Shown here piece by piece: positions 26,665 to 37,032 of a DNA stretch of 64,000 bases. Within the stretch, counting starts at the first letter, position 1; every line of letters starts with the position of its first letter. The DNA is taken from NCBI RefSeq assembly GCF_003612015.1, contig NZ_RARB01000009.1, positions 62,001 through 126,000 on the forward strand, written 5' to 3'. A program made the position numbers and the translations under genes. This DNA is from Pantoea piersonii (GTDB lineage: Bacteria > Pseudomonadota > Gammaproteobacteria > Enterobacterales > Enterobacteriaceae). The notes below the pieces were generated by a model. That model was not told where the DNA came from. It ran no database searches and was given only the letters and a program-made list of their open reading frames with translations.

Positions 26665-28107
26665 ATGTATATCGGGATCGATTTAGGCACGTCCGGGGTC
26701 AAGGTAGCGCTGCTGGACGCGCAGGGGCAGGTGGCGGCGGTAAGCAGCGCGCCGCTGCAGGTGTCGCGTCCGCACGCGCTCTGGAGCGAGCAGGATCCCG
26801 AAAGCTGGTGGCTGGCGACCGATCGGGCGATGCAGGCGCTGGCGCAGCAGCACAGCCTGAGCGAGGTCAGAGCCATCGGCCTGAGCGGTCAGATGCACGG
26901 CGCGACGCTGCTGGACGCCGGGCATCAGGTACTGCGCCCGGCCATTTTATGGAATGACGGACGCAGCGGCGAACAGTGCCGCGAGCTGGAGCATCGCGTG
27001 CCGGAATCGCGCCAGATCACCGGCAACCTGATGATGCCTGGCTTTACCGCGCCCAAATTGCTGTGGGTGCGGCAGCATGAACCGGAGATTTTTCAACGGG
27101 TGGCGAAGGTGCTGCTGCCGAAAGATTATCTGCGCTGGCGGCTGAGCGGCGATTTCGCCAGCGACATGTCCGATGCGGCAGGCACGATGTGGCTGGACGT
27201 GGCGCGACGCGACTGGAGCGACGTTATGCTCGACGCCTGCGGCCTGACGCGCGACCAGATGCCGCAGCTGTTCGAAGGCAACGCCGTAACCGGTTCGCTA
27301 AGCCGCGAGATCGCGGCGCGCTGGGGCTTGCCGCCGGTGCCGCTGGTGGCGGGCGGCGGCGATAACGCCGCGGGTGCGGTAGGCGTCGGGATGACCGAGC
27401 CTGGGCAGGGCATGCTGTCGCTCGGCACCTCCGGCGTCTATTTCGTGGTAAGCGACGGCTACCTGAGCAACCCGCAGCGTGCGGTGCACAGCTTCTGTCA
27501 TGCGCTGCCGCAGCGCTGGCATCTGATGTCGGTCATACTCAGCGCCGCCGCCTGCCTCGACTGGGCCGCAGCGCTGACCGGCTGCGCAGACGTGCCGCAG
27601 CTGCTGGCGGAAGCGGCGCGCGCCGATGAAAGCGCACCGCCGCTGTGGTTTCTGCCCTATCTTTCCGGCGAGCGCACGCCGCACAACAACCCGCAGGCGA
27701 CAGGCGTCTTTTTCGGCCTGACGCATCAGCACCGTCGGCCGGAGCTGGCGCGGGCGGTGCTGGAAGGGGTCGGCTATGCGCTGGCGCAGGGCATGGATGC
27801 GGTGCACGAGTGCGGCGTCACGCCCTCCAGCATTATGTTGATTGGCGGCGGCGCACGCAGCGCGCTGTGGCGGCAGATGCTGGCCGATATCAGTGGTCAG
27901 ACGCTCGATTACTGTCAGGGCGGCGAAGTCGGTCCGGCGCTGGGCGCGGCGCGTCTGGCGCAGCTGGCGATCGAACCGCGGGCGACGCTGCCCGCCTTAA
28001 CGCGGGTGCAGCGCCACCAGCCTGATGCGGCGAGCCATCAGCGCTACCAGCCGCTGCGCGACACCTTTGCTCGTCTCTATACGCAGCTTGCGCCGCTGAT
28101 GCAGTAA
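26665..28107 (+). CDS. xylB: Xylulokinase
   Basis: The 480-residue FGGY kinase starts MYIGIDLGTSGVKVALLDA (phosphate 1 motif). QMHGATLLD near 77 and the C-terminal FGGY signature region GVGYALAQGMDAVHECG / LIGGGARSALWRQMLAD (about 367-415) follow. XylB phosphorylates D-xylulose to xylulose 5-phosphate for the pentose phosphate pathway. It lies 18 nt after xylA with GGGAG before the ATG, so the pair is an operon. Confidence 0.97.
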   Translation: MYIGIDLGTSGVKVALLDAQGQVAAVSSAPLQVSRPHALWSEQDPESWWLATDRAMQALAQQHSLSEVRAIGLSGQMHGATLLDAGHQVLRPAILWNDGRSGEQCRELEHRVPESRQITGNLMMPGFTAPKLLWVRQHEPEIFQRVAKVLLPKDYLRWRLSGDFASDMSDAAGTMWLDVARRDWSDVMLDACGLTRDQMPQLFEGNAVTGSLSREIAARWGLPPVPLVAGGGDNAAGAVGVGMTEPGQGMLSLGTSGVYFVVSDGYLSNPQRAVHSFCHALPQRWHLMSVILSAAACLDWAAALTGCADVPQLLAEAARADESAPPLWFLPYLSGERTPHNNPQATGVFFGLTHQHRRPELARAVLEGVGYALAQGMDAVHECGVTPSSIMLIGGGARSALWRQMLADISGQTLDYCQGGEVGPALGAARLAQLAIEPRATLPALTRVQRHQPDAASHQRYQPLRDTFARLYTQLAPLMQ

Positions 28108-28159
28108 GCCTGTCCCGCGCTGTCGCTATCCTGTCCCGATTTGGCCTTCCTGCTGCGCT

Positions 28160-28183
28160 CCAGGCCCGTCATGATGGGCCTGG
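28160..28183 (+). terminator. Hairpin after xylAB
   Basis: CCAGGCCC / GGGCCTGG, an 8-bp perfect stem with an 8-nt loop, lies 53 nt after xylB. The tail is only GTTCAT, so it is a weak terminator or a stabilising hairpin. Confidence 0.45.
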
Positions 28184-28206
28184 GTTCATATCTCAGGAGG
28201 CGCAAA

Positions 28207-28746
28207 ATGGCGCAGGCAGCTCTGTTGGTGATTGATGTTCAACACTCTTTTCTACACCGTGATTTCTGGCAGGAAGATGACTTTCCGGCGTTTCGGCGCC
28301 ATATCAGCACGCTGATCGCAGGCTGCCAGGCGAAAGGGATCCCGGTGGTGGACGTGTTTCACGTCGCGCCGGAAGGCCCCTTCTCGCTGGCGTCCGGCTG
28401 GGTGAAGCGAATGGAATTTTTGCAGCACAAGGCGACGCTGAGCGTCCAGAAACGGGTTCACAACGCCCTGACCGAATCGGGTCTGCTGCCCTGGCTGAAC
28501 GAGCAGGCGATCGATACGTTGATTATCAGCGGCATTCGCAGCGAACAGTGCTGCGAAACCACCGCGCGCGTGGCGTCCGATCTCGGTTTTAAGGTACTGT
28601 TTGTTAGCGAAGCGACCCTGACTTTCCCGATGACGCATAACGGTATTACGCTCAGCAGCGCCGAGCTTATTCACCGTACCGAAACCGTGCTGGTCAACCG
28701 CTTTGCCGAGATCGTGAGTGTGGAAGCGTGCCTGGCGCGCGTCTGA
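28207..28746 (+). CDS. Isochorismatase-family cysteine hydrolase
   Basis: A near-perfect ribosome-binding site, CAGGAGG, lies before ATG 28207. The 179-residue protein shows the family triad: Asp10 in LLVIDVQHSF, a lysine in the central region, and the nucleophilic cysteine in SGIRSEQCCETTARVASDLG near 110-129. Members hydrolyse amide or ether-like bonds in small molecules (nicotinamide, isochorismate, ureido compounds). The substrate is not clear. The next gene, 17 nt downstream, encodes a GlxA-type regulator, a frequent partner of such hydrolases. Confidence 0.88.
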   Translation: MAQAALLVIDVQHSFLHRDFWQEDDFPAFRRHISTLIAGCQAKGIPVVDVFHVAPEGPFSLASGWVKRMEFLQHKATLSVQKRVHNALTESGLLPWLNEQAIDTLIISGIRSEQCCETTARVASDLGFKVLFVSEATLTFPMTHNGITLSSAELIHRTETVLVNRFAEIVSVEACLARV

Positions 28747-28763
28747 CAACAAGGAATGCCGTA

Positions 28764-29696
28764 ATGCCGCAAACCGTCCTGTTTCTTACCCTGCCCGGCG
28801 TGATGGCGCTCGACCTGACCGGACCGGCGGAGACGCTGCGGCTGGCGGGAGATCGCTTCACGCTGCGCTATATCGGTCCGCAGGAAGCCGTTTTAAGCTC
28901 CACGCAGATGACCATCGCCGGCATCGAGCCGCTGCCGGAAAGCCTGCCGCCCGACAGCCTGCTGGTGGTGCCGGGGGTTTATGATTCTGCGATTTGGTTC
29001 GCTACGCCGCAGGCGGAGATGGCGCGGCGCTGGCTGCAACGACAGCAACCGCTGCTGCGCGCGCAGCAGTTTTCCCTTATCTGCGTCTGTTCCGGCGCGC
29101 TGCTGGCAGCAGAGGCCGGTTTGCTCGACGGCGTGCAGTGCACGACCCATCACGATGTGCTGTCGCGCCTGAAATCTGCCGCGCCCGCCGCGCTGGTAAA
29201 GGAGAATCGCGTCTTTGTCGATGACGGCAATATCTGGACCAGCGCAGGTATCACCGCCGGGATCGACCTCTCCCTACACCTGATTAACCGGCTGTGCGGC
29301 GCGCAGATCGCGCTGGAGGTCGCGCGTGACATGGTGGTGTGGTTCCGCCGCTCCGGCGACGATCCGCAGCTGTCGCCCTGGCTGCGCTATCGCAATCATC
29401 TGCATCCGGCGATACACCGGGCGCAGGACGTGATGATCGCGCATCCCGAGCGCGGCTGGTCGCTGGAGGATCTCGCCGCGCGGGTTCACGTCAGCGGCCG
29501 CCATCTGGCGCGCCTGTTCCGGCAGCATCTGGGCATCAGCGTGCGTGAATACCACGAGCAGCTGCGGCTGGGCATCGCGCGCCAGCGCCAGCAGCAGGGC
29601 GAAGGCGCGGAAAAAGCGGCGCTGGCGGCGGGTTTCTCTTCGGCGCGCCAGTTGCGACGCGCCCGTGACCGCTGGCGCGATCAGCTTACCCAGTGA
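28764..29696 (+). CDS. GlxA-type regulator (DJ-1/PfpI domain + AraC HTH)
   Basis: AAGGA precedes ATG 28764. The 310-residue protein has an N-terminal DJ-1/PfpI glutamine-amidotransferase-like domain (about 3-170) with the cysteine elbow SLICVCSGALLAAEAG. Its C-terminal AraC-type domain (about 210-305) contains WSLEDLAARVHVSGRHLARLFRQ and a second, shorter HTH. The DJ-1 domain probably senses a small ligand. It is cotranscribed with the cysteine hydrolase and likely controls it. Its last 16 bp overlap the end of wecH, which faces it. Confidence 0.87.
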   Translation: MPQTVLFLTLPGVMALDLTGPAETLRLAGDRFTLRYIGPQEAVLSSTQMTIAGIEPLPESLPPDSLLVVPGVYDSAIWFATPQAEMARRWLQRQQPLLRAQQFSLICVCSGALLAAEAGLLDGVQCTTHHDVLSRLKSAAPAALVKENRVFVDDGNIWTSAGITAGIDLSLHLINRLCGAQIALEVARDMVVWFRRSGDDPQLSPWLRYRNHLHPAIHRAQDVMIAHPERGWSLEDLAARVHVSGRHLARLFRQHLGISVREYHEQLRLGIARQRQQQGEGAEKAALAAGFSSARQLRRARDRWRDQLTQ

Positions 29697-30676
29697 CGCT
29701 TATCGAGACGCTGAAGCCCCATCGCCAGCAGCAGACTGCCCGCCAGCGTCACGCCGAACACCCAGGGGAGATCGAGCAGCGGCCGCGACATATCGTCATA
29801 GTGGCGGGTGCGCAGGAAGTGGATAAAGAGCGCGTGAAAGCCGTAGATCGGTAGCGAATAGCGAGAAAGCGTGCCGAGCACCGGCAGCGTCCGGGCGTTC
29901 AGCGCATTCTTGAACAGCACCAGCAGGCTGATAGCGGCAATAAACACCAGCGGGCCGCAGTAGAGATACCAGCGATCGTTGAACGCGCCGTTGGCAATCA
30001 GCGCCTGTTTTGTTCCTAACGTAATGCCGATGACGCAGGCGATGAACAGCCCCGCCGCCAGCGGCGTCACGCCGCGTTTTCCGGTTTCCATGGTGCCGAT
30101 AGCGCGTCCCAGCAGGGCGTAGAGCAGATAATAGATACTGTCGCCACTGACGTAGAGATTCACCGGCAGCCAGTGAAAGGGGCCGACCGCCTGATCCACC
30201 GTGTTCGGGTTCGCCAGCACCGCCAGCACCAAAACCAGCAGCGTCACATAGCGCGCCTGCACCGCTTTCACCTGAATCAGCGGCGACAGCAGATAGATGC
30301 CAATCAGCGCAAAGAAAAACCACAAATGATAAAACACCGGCTTTTGCAGCATTTTCAGCAGCGAGCGCCCCTCGCTGATGGGCGTCAGCCAGGTGATATA
30401 GGCCAGCGCGACCGCGCTGTAGAACAGCAGACAGAGCACCAGCCGCAGCAGATGGCGTGGCTGCGCGCTGCGTTCGCCGAAGAACAGGTAGCCGGAGATC
30501 ATAAAAAAGAGCGGCACGCAGACGCGCGACGCAGAATTAAGCAGGTTGGCGATATCCCACCAGTGTCCGGTCACCGCCATCGGGCCGGTGATATACCAGG
30601 TGGTGGTATGGATCACGATCACCATCAAACAGGCGACCGCGCGTAAATTGTCGATCCAGCAAATCTTTTGCGACAT
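29681..30676 (-). CDS. wecH: O-acetyltransferase WecH
   Basis: The 331-residue membrane protein belongs to acyltransferase family 3. It starts with [20 protein letters not shown], where the His of the VIH strand is the conserved active-site residue, and ends with the [10 protein letters not shown] tail found in WecH. About ten membrane segments follow the pattern of E. coli WecH (YiaH), which O-acetylates GlcNAc residues of enterobacterial common antigen. [25 protein letters not shown] is strongly conserved. As in E. coli it lies near glyQ, here divergent from it. Confidence 0.93.
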   Translation of the reverse strand: MSQKICWIDNLRAVACLMVIVIHTTTWYITGPMAVTGHWWDIANLLNSASRVCVPLFFMISGYLFFGERSAQPRHLLRLVLCLLFYSAVALAYITWLTPISEGRSLLKMLQKPVFYHLWFFFALIGIYLLSPLIQVKAVQARYVTLLVLVLAVLANPNTVDQAVGPFHWLPVNLYVSGDSIYYLLYALLGRAIGTMETGKRGVTPLAAGLFIACVIGITLGTKQALIANGAFNDRWYLYCGPLVFIAAISLLVLFKNALNARTLPVLGTLSRYSLPIYGFHALFIHFLRTRHYDDMSRPLLDLPWVFGVTLAGSLLLAMGLQRLDKRHWVS

Positions 30677-30868
30677 CGGGTCCTCTTGCGCATCACATTA
30701 ATGCGAAGAAGGGTAGACAGTCGCGATGCGCGCGACAACTTTTCGCGTCAGGATTCGGAGCCGTCTGGCGACGCGACGCCCGGCAGGATTTCCGGCTGCA
30801 CATCGCGCGGTCAAAGGGTATACTGTCGCACTCTTTTTTCATCTACCCGACTCGCGTGCGAAATCATC

Positions 30869-31780
30869 ATGCAAAAGTTTGATACCAAAACCTTTCAGGG
30901 CCTGATCCTGACATTGCAGGATTACTGGGCGCGTCAGGGCTGCACCATCGTTCAGCCGCTGGACATGGAAGTGGGCGCTGGCACTTCACACCCTATGACC
31001 TGCCTGCGCGCACTCGGACCAGAGCCGATTGCCGCAGCCTACGTGCAACCGTCGCGTCGACCTACCGACGGCCGCTACGGCGAAAACCCGAACCGCTTAC
31101 AGCACTACTACCAGTTCCAGGTGATCATCAAGCCATCGCCGGACAACATTCAGGAGCTGTATCTCGGATCGCTGAAAGAGTTAGGCATCGATCCCACCGT
31201 GCATGATATTCGCTTCGTGGAAGATAACTGGGAAAACCCAACGCTGGGCGCCTGGGGCCTCGGCTGGGAAGTGTGGCTCAACGGCATGGAAGTGACGCAG
31301 TTCACCTACTTCCAGCAGGTGGGCGGCCTGGAGTGTAAGCCGGTGACCGGCGAGATCACCTACGGCCTCGAGCGTCTGGCGATGTATATCCAGAGCGTCG
31401 ACAGCGTTTACGATCTGGTCTGGAGCGATGGCCCGCTGGGTAAAACCACCTATGGCGACGTGTTCCATCAGAACGAAGTGGAGCAGTCCACCTACAACTT
31501 CGAATATGCCGACGTCGATTTCCTCTTTACCTGCTTCGAGCAGTACGAGAAAGAGGCGCAGCATCTGCTGGCGCTGGAAAAACCGCTGCCGCTGCCGGCC
31601 TATGAGCGCATCCTGAAAGCCGCGCACAGTTTTAACCTGCTGGACGCGCGCAAGGCGATCTCCGTGACCGAGCGCCAGCGCTATATTCTGCGCATCCGCA
31701 CCCTGACCAAAGCCGTGGCTGAAGCCTACTACGCCTCTCGCGAGGCGCTGGGCTTCCCGATGTGCAATAACAACAAGTAA
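30869..31780 (+). CDS. glyQ: Glycyl-tRNA synthetase alpha subunit
   Basis: ATG 30869 gives [20 protein letters not shown] and a 303-residue protein that agrees with E. coli GlyQ over almost its whole length; the longer open frame upstream is noncoding leader. The alpha subunit holds the class II catalytic core that activates glycine (ETDVGAGT-type [19 protein letters not shown], then [20 protein letters not shown]). It pairs with GlyS as an alpha2beta2 enzyme. Only 9 nt separate it from glyS. Confidence 0.98.
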   Translation: MQKFDTKTFQGLILTLQDYWARQGCTIVQPLDMEVGAGTSHPMTCLRALGPEPIAAAYVQPSRRPTDGRYGENPNRLQHYYQFQVIIKPSPDNIQELYLGSLKELGIDPTVHDIRFVEDNWENPTLGAWGLGWEVWLNGMEVTQFTYFQQVGGLECKPVTGEITYGLERLAMYIQSVDSVYDLVWSDGPLGKTTYGDVFHQNEVEQSTYNFEYADVDFLFTCFEQYEKEAQHLLALEKPLPLPAYERILKAAHSFNLLDARKAISVTERQRYILRIRTLTKAVAEAYYASREALGFPMCNNNK

Positions 31781-31789
31781 GAGGCAGCC

Positions 31790-33859
31790 ATGACTGAAAA
31801 AACGTTTCTGGTGGAAATCGGCACCGAAGAGCTGCCGCCGAAAGCTTTGCGCAGCCTGGCCGAAGCCTTTGCTGCACAGGTCACCGCCGAGCTGGATAGC
31901 GCCGGTCTGGCGCACGGTGAAGTGCGCTGGTATGCCGCGCCGCGCCGTCTGGCGCTAAAAGTGGCTAAGCTGAGCGCCGCGCAGCCCGATCGCGAAGTCG
32001 AAAAACGCGGCCCGGCCGTGTCTGCCGCCTTTGACGCCGACGGCAATCCGACCAAAGCGGCGGAAGGCTGGGCGCGCGGCAACGGCATCACTGTCGAGCA
32101 GGCTGAGCGCCTGAGCACCGACAAAGGCGAATGGCTGGTTTACCGCGCGCAGGTAAAAGGTGAATCCGCCCAGTCGCTGCTGCCCGGCATGATTGCTACC
32201 GCGCTCGGCAAGCTGCCGATCCCGAAACTGATGCGCTGGGGCGCGAGCGACGTGCAGTTTGTGCGCCCGGTGCACACCGTGACGCTGCTGCTGGGCGACG
32301 AGCTGATCCCGGCCACGATTCTCGGCATTGAAGCTGGACGCACTATTCGCGGCCACCGCTTTATGGGCGAGCCTGAGTTCACCATCGACCACGCTGACCA
32401 GTATCCTGAGATTCTGGAAACGCGCGGCAAAGTCATCGCCGATTACGCGGTGCGCAAGGCGCAGATCAAAGCCGATGCGGAAGCGGCAGCGCGTCAGCTG
32501 GGCGGCAATGCCGACCTGAGCGACAGCCTGCTGGAAGAGGTGACCTCGCTGGTCGAGTGGCCGGTCGTGCTGACGGCTACCTTTGAGGAGAAATTCCTCA
32601 AGGTGCCGGCGGAAGCGCTGGTCTACACCATGAAGGGCGATCAGAAATATTTCCCGGTCTATGACGACGCGGGCAAGCTGCTGCCGAACTTTATCTTCGT
32701 CACCAATATCGAATCGAGCGATCCGCAGCAGATTATCGCCGGTAACGAGAAGGTCGTACGCCCGCGTCTGGCGGATGCCGAATTCTTCTTTAATACCGAC
32801 CGTAAAAAGCGTCTGGAAGATCATCTGCCGCGTCTTGAAACCGTGCTGTTCCAGAAAGAGCTGGGTACGCTGCGCGACAAGACCGACCGTATTCAGGCGC
32901 TGGCGGGCTGGATCGCCGCGCAAATCGGCGCGGACGTAAATCATGCGACGCGCGCCGGTCTGCTCTCCAAATGCGACCTGATGACCAATATGGTGTTTGA
33001 GTTTACCGACACCCAGGGCGTGATGGGGATGCACTACGCGCGTCACGACGGCGAAGCTGAAGATGTGGCGGTAGCGCTCAATGAGCAGTATCAGCCGCGC
33101 TACGCCGGCGACGATCTGCCCTCTAATCCGGTAGCCTGCGCGCTGGCGATCGCCGACAAAATGGATACCCTGGCGGGCATCTTCGGCATCGGTCAGCATC
33201 CGAAAGGCGACAAAGATCCGTTTGCGCTGCGCCGCGCCGCGCTGGGCGTGCTGCGCATCATCGTAGAGAAGAACCTGCCGCTCGATCTGCAAACCCTGAC
33301 GGAAGAAGCGGTGCGTCTGTACGGCAGCAAGCTGAGCAACGCCAACGTTGTAGATGACGTCATCGACTTTATGCTGGGCCGTTTCCGCACCTGGTATCAG
33401 GAAGAGGGCCACAGCGTCGATACGCTGCAGGCAGTGCTGGCGCGTCGTCCGACTCGCCCGGCTGATTTCGATGCGCGTATGAAGGCGGTGTCGCACTTCC
33501 GCACGCTCGATGAAGCGGCGGCGCTGGCGGCGGCGAACAAGCGCGTCTCCAATATTCTGGCGAAATCGACCGAAACGCTGAATGAGAGCGTGCAGGCGTC
33601 GCTGCTGAAGGAGAACGAAGAGATCCAGCTGGCGACCTTTGTTACCGCGCTGGGCGATAAACTGCAGCCGTACTTCGCTGAAGGCCGCTATCAGGATGCG
33701 CTGATCGAACTGGCGCAGCTGCGCGAAGCCGTCGATAACTTCTTCGACAAAGTGATGGTGAACGCCGACGATCAGGCGGTGCGGGTGAATCGCCTGACGC
33801 TGCTGGCGAAGCTGCGCGAGCTGTTCCTGCAGGTGGCGGATATTTCGCTGTTGCAGTAA
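31790..33859 (+). CDS. glyS: Glycyl-tRNA synthetase beta subunit
   Basis: The 689-residue protein begins [20 protein letters not shown], the standard GlyS start, and has the usual length. The beta subunit recognises tRNA-Gly. Its C-terminal part (about 580-689) is an anticodon-binding domain like that of ArgRS, with [21 protein letters not shown]. An HD-like segment lies in the middle ([13 protein letters not shown]). It is cotranscribed with glyQ and ends at a strong terminator. Confidence 0.98.
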   Translation: MTEKTFLVEIGTEELPPKALRSLAEAFAAQVTAELDSAGLAHGEVRWYAAPRRLALKVAKLSAAQPDREVEKRGPAVSAAFDADGNPTKAAEGWARGNGITVEQAERLSTDKGEWLVYRAQVKGESAQSLLPGMIATALGKLPIPKLMRWGASDVQFVRPVHTVTLLLGDELIPATILGIEAGRTIRGHRFMGEPEFTIDHADQYPEILETRGKVIADYAVRKAQIKADAEAAARQLGGNADLSDSLLEEVTSLVEWPVVLTATFEEKFLKVPAEALVYTMKGDQKYFPVYDDAGKLLPNFIFVTNIESSDPQQIIAGNEKVVRPRLADAEFFFNTDRKKRLEDHLPRLETVLFQKELGTLRDKTDRIQALAGWIAAQIGADVNHATRAGLLSKCDLMTNMVFEFTDTQGVMGMHYARHDGEAEDVAVALNEQYQPRYAGDDLPSNPVACALAIADKMDTLAGIFGIGQHPKGDKDPFALRRAALGVLRIIVEKNLPLDLQTLTEEAVRLYGSKLSNANVVDDVIDFMLGRFRTWYQEEGHSVDTLQAVLARRPTRPADFDARMKAVSHFRTLDEAAALAAANKRVSNILAKSTETLNESVQASLLKENEEIQLATFVTALGDKLQPYFAEGRYQDALIELAQLREAVDNFFDKVMVNADDQAVRVNRLTLLAKLRELFLQVADISLLQ

Positions 33860-33876
33860 GCGATTTATGTAATGAA

Positions 33877-33906
33877 AAAAGGGACGAGAAATCGTCCCTT
33901 TTGTTT
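33877..33906. terminator. Bidirectional terminator between glyS and yibF
   Basis: AAAAGGGACGA / TCGTCCCTTTT, an 11-bp perfect stem with a GAAA tetraloop, is followed by TGTTTTT on the plus strand. It lies between convergent glyS and yibF and has A/T tracts on both sides. Confidence 0.92.
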
Positions 33907-33933
33907 TTAGGCGAACATCATCGCCACAGACCG

Positions 33934-34545
33934 CTAGGCAGCCGGCGGCGCGGTGCGCGCAAAGCTCTCGCGCTGGAACAGATTCTCCGCCAGCTTCACC
34001 AGCGCCGGGCGATCCACGCACCAGTTCGGCACCACATGACGGAAGTTGATGTAACCGATCATGCAGCCCGTTGCGATATCGGCCAGATTAAGCGTGCCGC
34101 TGTTCAGCAAGCGCCCTTCCGCCGCAAGCGTTTCCAGCTTATCCAGCCCGCGCAGGATCTTTTCCCGGTGGCGCGTCAGCACCTCAGTGGACTGCTGCTC
34201 CGGCGCGCGCAGCTTTTCGCGCACGATAATGCTGGCGCAGTCGCTGACGCCGTCCGCCAGCCGCTCTATCTGGTGAATATGCAGCGCCAGCCAGGCGTCG
34301 TCCGGCAGCAGCGCGGGCGCATCGCCGCGCAGTTCCAGATACTGTGCGATGACAGAGGAGTCGAACCAGGCGTGCTGCTGATCGTCAATCAACGTCGGCA
34401 CCTTGCCCAGCGGATTATGGCGCGAGACGTGGCTATCGGGGCTGTAAGGCGCATCGTTAACGAATTCAAATACAATGCCTTTTTCCAGCAGAATGACCGA
34501 TATTTTTCGTACAAATGGGCTGGTATAGCTGCCGATCAGTTTCAT
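33934..34545 (-). CDS. yibF: Glutathione S-transferase-like protein YibF
   Basis: ATG 34545 has GGAGAAG at good distance; a GTG one codon upstream is possible. The 203-residue protein starts MKLIGSYTSPFVRKISVILLEKG, the thioredoxin-like GST domain with the SPFVRK active-site helix, and ends CVDRPALVKLAENLFQRESFARTAPP as in E. coli YibF. The partner chemistry is not known. In E. coli selA and selB follow yibF; here its neighbour is fdhE, which matters for the cysteine form of FdoG found nearby. Confidence 0.92.
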   Translation of the reverse strand: MKLIGSYTSPFVRKISVILLEKGIVFEFVNDAPYSPDSHVSRHNPLGKVPTLIDDQQHAWFDSSVIAQYLELRGDAPALLPDDAWLALHIHQIERLADGVSDCASIIVREKLRAPEQQSTEVLTRHREKILRGLDKLETLAAEGRLLNSGTLNLADIATGCMIGYINFRHVVPNWCVDRPALVKLAENLFQRESFARTAPPAA

Positions 34546-34571
34546 CACTCTTCTCCGCCATCAAAGGTTAG

Positions 34572-35498
34572 TCAGCTCTCATCGGGAAAAAGAAAGGGGT
34601 TCAGGCTACTGCGGGAGAACCCCTCCTGCTCCATGCGCGCATCCAGCACCAGCGAGGCGAGATCGTCCGCTACCGGCTCCAGCGCCGGATCTTTTTCCTG
34701 ATAGAGCATCTTCAGATAGGTGCCGCAGTCGCCGCAGCTCTCTGCTTTAACCGACGCCTTCTCGCTGTCCAGCGACCAGTAGTGCAGATCGCGCGTCTGT
34801 TCGCAGTTGCTGCACTTGCTGCGCGCCACGTACCATTCGCTTTCGCACAGGTTGCAGTGCAGATAGCGTAGCCCTTGCTGCGTGCCGAGATGCACGACGC
34901 TTGCGACCGGCATGCTGGCGCATACCGGGCAGAACTGCCGCTGTTCGCCATATTCGGCGCGCGCTTTGCCCGGGATCAGCGCCGCCATCTGCGCCCAGTA
35001 AACCGACAGCGCGGCCCAGATAAAGGGCGCTTTATCGCTGCTGACCAGTGCGAACTCGCCCGCCAGCAGCGCGCTGGCCAGGATTTCCAGTTCGCCCGCG
35101 GCGGTTTTTTCCAGATTCTCCAGTACCGCCAGCGCCTGGCCGGTCATCTCCGGCTTCAGCTCGGCGATAAGTGAGTGCAGCAGGCGCTGCCAGTGCCCAT
35201 CGCGCGGCAGCGTGTGGATATCCAGCGGCGGTTTGCCTTCGGCGGCGCTCTGCACCAGACGATCGTAGAGATCCTGGTGCAGCGGATGGTCATACAGCAC
35301 GATCTCCTGCGCCTGCGCGATCTTGGCGGCGAAACGCAGATAGTCGCCAAGGGGATTTTTCGCCGCCAGCTCGCGCAGTCGCGCGGCGCGGCGGCTATAG
35401 AGATTCTTCAGCCGTGGAAAAAGTAACGGCGGAATGGTATCCGCCGTGTTTTTTTCGCTCTTCTCCAGCTGGTCTTGGGGGATGATGCGAATACTCAT
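34572..35498 (-). CDS. fdhE: Formate dehydrogenase accessory protein FdhE
   Basis: The 308-residue protein carries four zinc/iron-type CxxC pairs in the C-terminal rubredoxin-like half: CPVC 190-193, CNLC 215-218, CSNC 229-232, CGDC 255-258. FdhE is a cytoplasmic factor needed for the assembly or quality control of membrane-bound, Tat-exported formate dehydrogenases. Its ATG shares one base with the fdoI stop codon (TGATG), so it is coupled to the fdoGHI operon. Confidence 0.95.
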   Translation of the reverse strand: MSIRIIPQDQLEKSEKNTADTIPPLLFPRLKNLYSRRAARLRELAAKNPLGDYLRFAAKIAQAQEIVLYDHPLHQDLYDRLVQSAAEGKPPLDIHTLPRDGHWQRLLHSLIAELKPEMTGQALAVLENLEKTAAGELEILASALLAGEFALVSSDKAPFIWAALSVYWAQMAALIPGKARAEYGEQRQFCPVCASMPVASVVHLGTQQGLRYLHCNLCESEWYVARSKCSNCEQTRDLHYWSLDSEKASVKAESCGDCGTYLKMLYQEKDPALEPVADDLASLVLDARMEQEGFSRSSLNPFLFPDES

Positions 35499-36139
35499 CA
35501 GGGGCGTTTTTCCTGTTGTAGTGAGCGGTTACGCTGCTCGCGGTACCAGCGGGGATGGTGCTTCTTCGCCCATGCGGAGCTTACCCAGCCTTCGACCATC
35601 GCCGTAATGGTGCCTTTAACCCACAGCGCCGCATAAATGTGCACCATGATCACAAGAATCAGGCCCACGGCGGAGAGAGAATGTACCAGCAGCGCCGCGC
35701 GGATCAGCGGGATGCTGAAGGCGCCAGCAAACCAGGGGCGCCAGATCGCTACGCCGCTGAGCAGAAGCAGCACTAAGCTGATGATAGCAGCCCAGAACAC
35801 ACACTTCTGGCCAAAATTATAGCGGCCAGTGTCGCCGACCTCTTCATTAAGGGCAATTTTGTGGATATTGCGCGCCCACAGCAGATCCTCTTTATCCAGC
35901 AAATTGTGATGCCAGTAGCGGAAAAACATCAGGATAAAGGCGAAGAACATGGTTACGCCGATAAAGGGGTGCAAGATACGCGCCAGTTGCGGCGTGCCCA
36001 GCACGTTCAGCAGCCAGTTGAAGGAGGGAAAGAGGAAACCCAGTCCGCTCAGGGCCAAAAGCACAAAACAGAAGGCGACAATCCAGTGGTTGATACGCTC
36101 CGGCGCGCGGTAACGTATGATGCGATCGCTTTTTTTCAT
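35498..36139 (-). CDS. fdoI: Formate dehydrogenase-O gamma subunit, cytochrome b556
   Basis: The 213-residue protein has four membrane segments and ends in a basic cytoplasmic tail. [21 protein letters not shown] (near 15-35) and the histidines in [10 protein letters not shown] and [19 protein letters not shown] are the expected haem b ligands. It anchors the complex in the inner membrane and passes electrons to quinone. Its start overlaps the fdoH stop by four bases (ATGA). Confidence 0.96.
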   Translation of the reverse strand: MKKSDRIIRYRAPERINHWIVAFCFVLLALSGLGFLFPSFNWLLNVLGTPQLARILHPFIGVTMFFAFILMFFRYWHHNLLDKEDLLWARNIHKIALNEEVGDTGRYNFGQKCVFWAAIISLVLLLLSGVAIWRPWFAGAFSIPLIRAALLVHSLSAVGLILVIMVHIYAALWVKGTITAMVEGWVSSAWAKKHHPRWYREQRNRSLQQEKRP

Positions 36140-37020
36140 TCTTCCTCTTCCTTATGCTGCTCCTCTTCGACCCGATTCGGACCTACACCGACATAGTGAA
36201 ACACCGAGGCGGCGAAGGTGGCGGCAAAACCTATCGCCGCCAGCGGTTTCCAGATCCCTTTCCAGAAGGTTACGGTCGGGCTGATGCCGGGGTTCTCCGG
36301 CAGCCCATGATAGAGCTGCGGCTTGTCGGCATGGTGCAGCACATACATGACGTGGGTGCCGCCAACGCCTGCCGGATCGTACAGACCGGCGTTTTCAAAG
36401 CCGCGCGACCTGAGGTCGGCGACGCGCTCCGTTGCCAGCTGCTGCATCTCCTCTTTACTGCCGAAGTGGATCGCGCCGGTCGGACAGGTTTTGACGCAGG
36501 CCGGTTCCTGACCCACGTTGACCCGATCGACGCAGAGCGTGCACTTATAAGCGCGGTTATCCTGCTGGCTGATGCGCGGGACGTTAAACGGGCATCCCGC
36601 AATGCAGTAGCCGCAGCCGATGCAGTGATCGGACTGAAAATCGACGATGCCGTTGGCGTACTGCACGATGGCGCCGGCCGACGGGCAGGCTTTCAGACAG
36701 CCGGGATCGGCGCAGTGCATACAGCCATCTTTGCGGATCAGCCATTCCAGGCGGCCATTCTCTTCCACTTCCGAGAAGCGCATAACCGTCCAGGCTTTGG
36801 CATCAAGATCGGTCGGGTTGTCGTAAATGCCGATATTGTGTCCAACCTCGGCGCGGATATCGTTCCACTCCGAGCAGGCGACCTGACAGCCCTTACAGCC
36901 GATACAGGTGGTGACGTCGATCAGCTTGGCGACCTGCTGCCTGTGATCGCGCGCCTGCGGCGCTGGCGTGAGGGAACTGGTCGCGGAGCGACGAATAATG
37001 TCCTGTGTGGAGTAATCCAT
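36136..37020 (-). CDS. fdoH: Formate dehydrogenase-O iron-sulfur subunit
   Basis: The 294-residue protein has four ferredoxin-type cysteine clusters: [14 protein letters not shown] (38-51), [14 protein letters not shown] (about 99-112), [14 protein letters not shown] (about 132-145) and CTLCVDRV ... CVKTCP (about 158-180). A single C-terminal membrane helix ([21 protein letters not shown], about 255-277) anchors it. It relays electrons from FdoG to FdoI and faces the periplasm as part of the Tat-exported pair. Confidence 0.97.
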   Translation of the reverse strand: MDYSTQDIIRRSATSSLTPAPQARDHRQQVAKLIDVTTCIGCKGCQVACSEWNDIRAEVGHNIGIYDNPTDLDAKAWTVMRFSEVEENGRLEWLIRKDGCMHCADPGCLKACPSAGAIVQYANGIVDFQSDHCIGCGYCIAGCPFNVPRISQQDNRAYKCTLCVDRVNVGQEPACVKTCPTGAIHFGSKEEMQQLATERVADLRSRGFENAGLYDPAGVGGTHVMYVLHHADKPQLYHGLPENPGISPTVTFWKGIWKPLAAIGFAATFAASVFHYVGVGPNRVEEEQHKEEEE

Positions 37021-37032
37021 GTTCGTTCTCCG

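Noticed and set aside
31955..34021. 688-codon open frame antisense to glyS
   Set aside because: Despite its length it matches no family and mirrors a housekeeping gene exactly.
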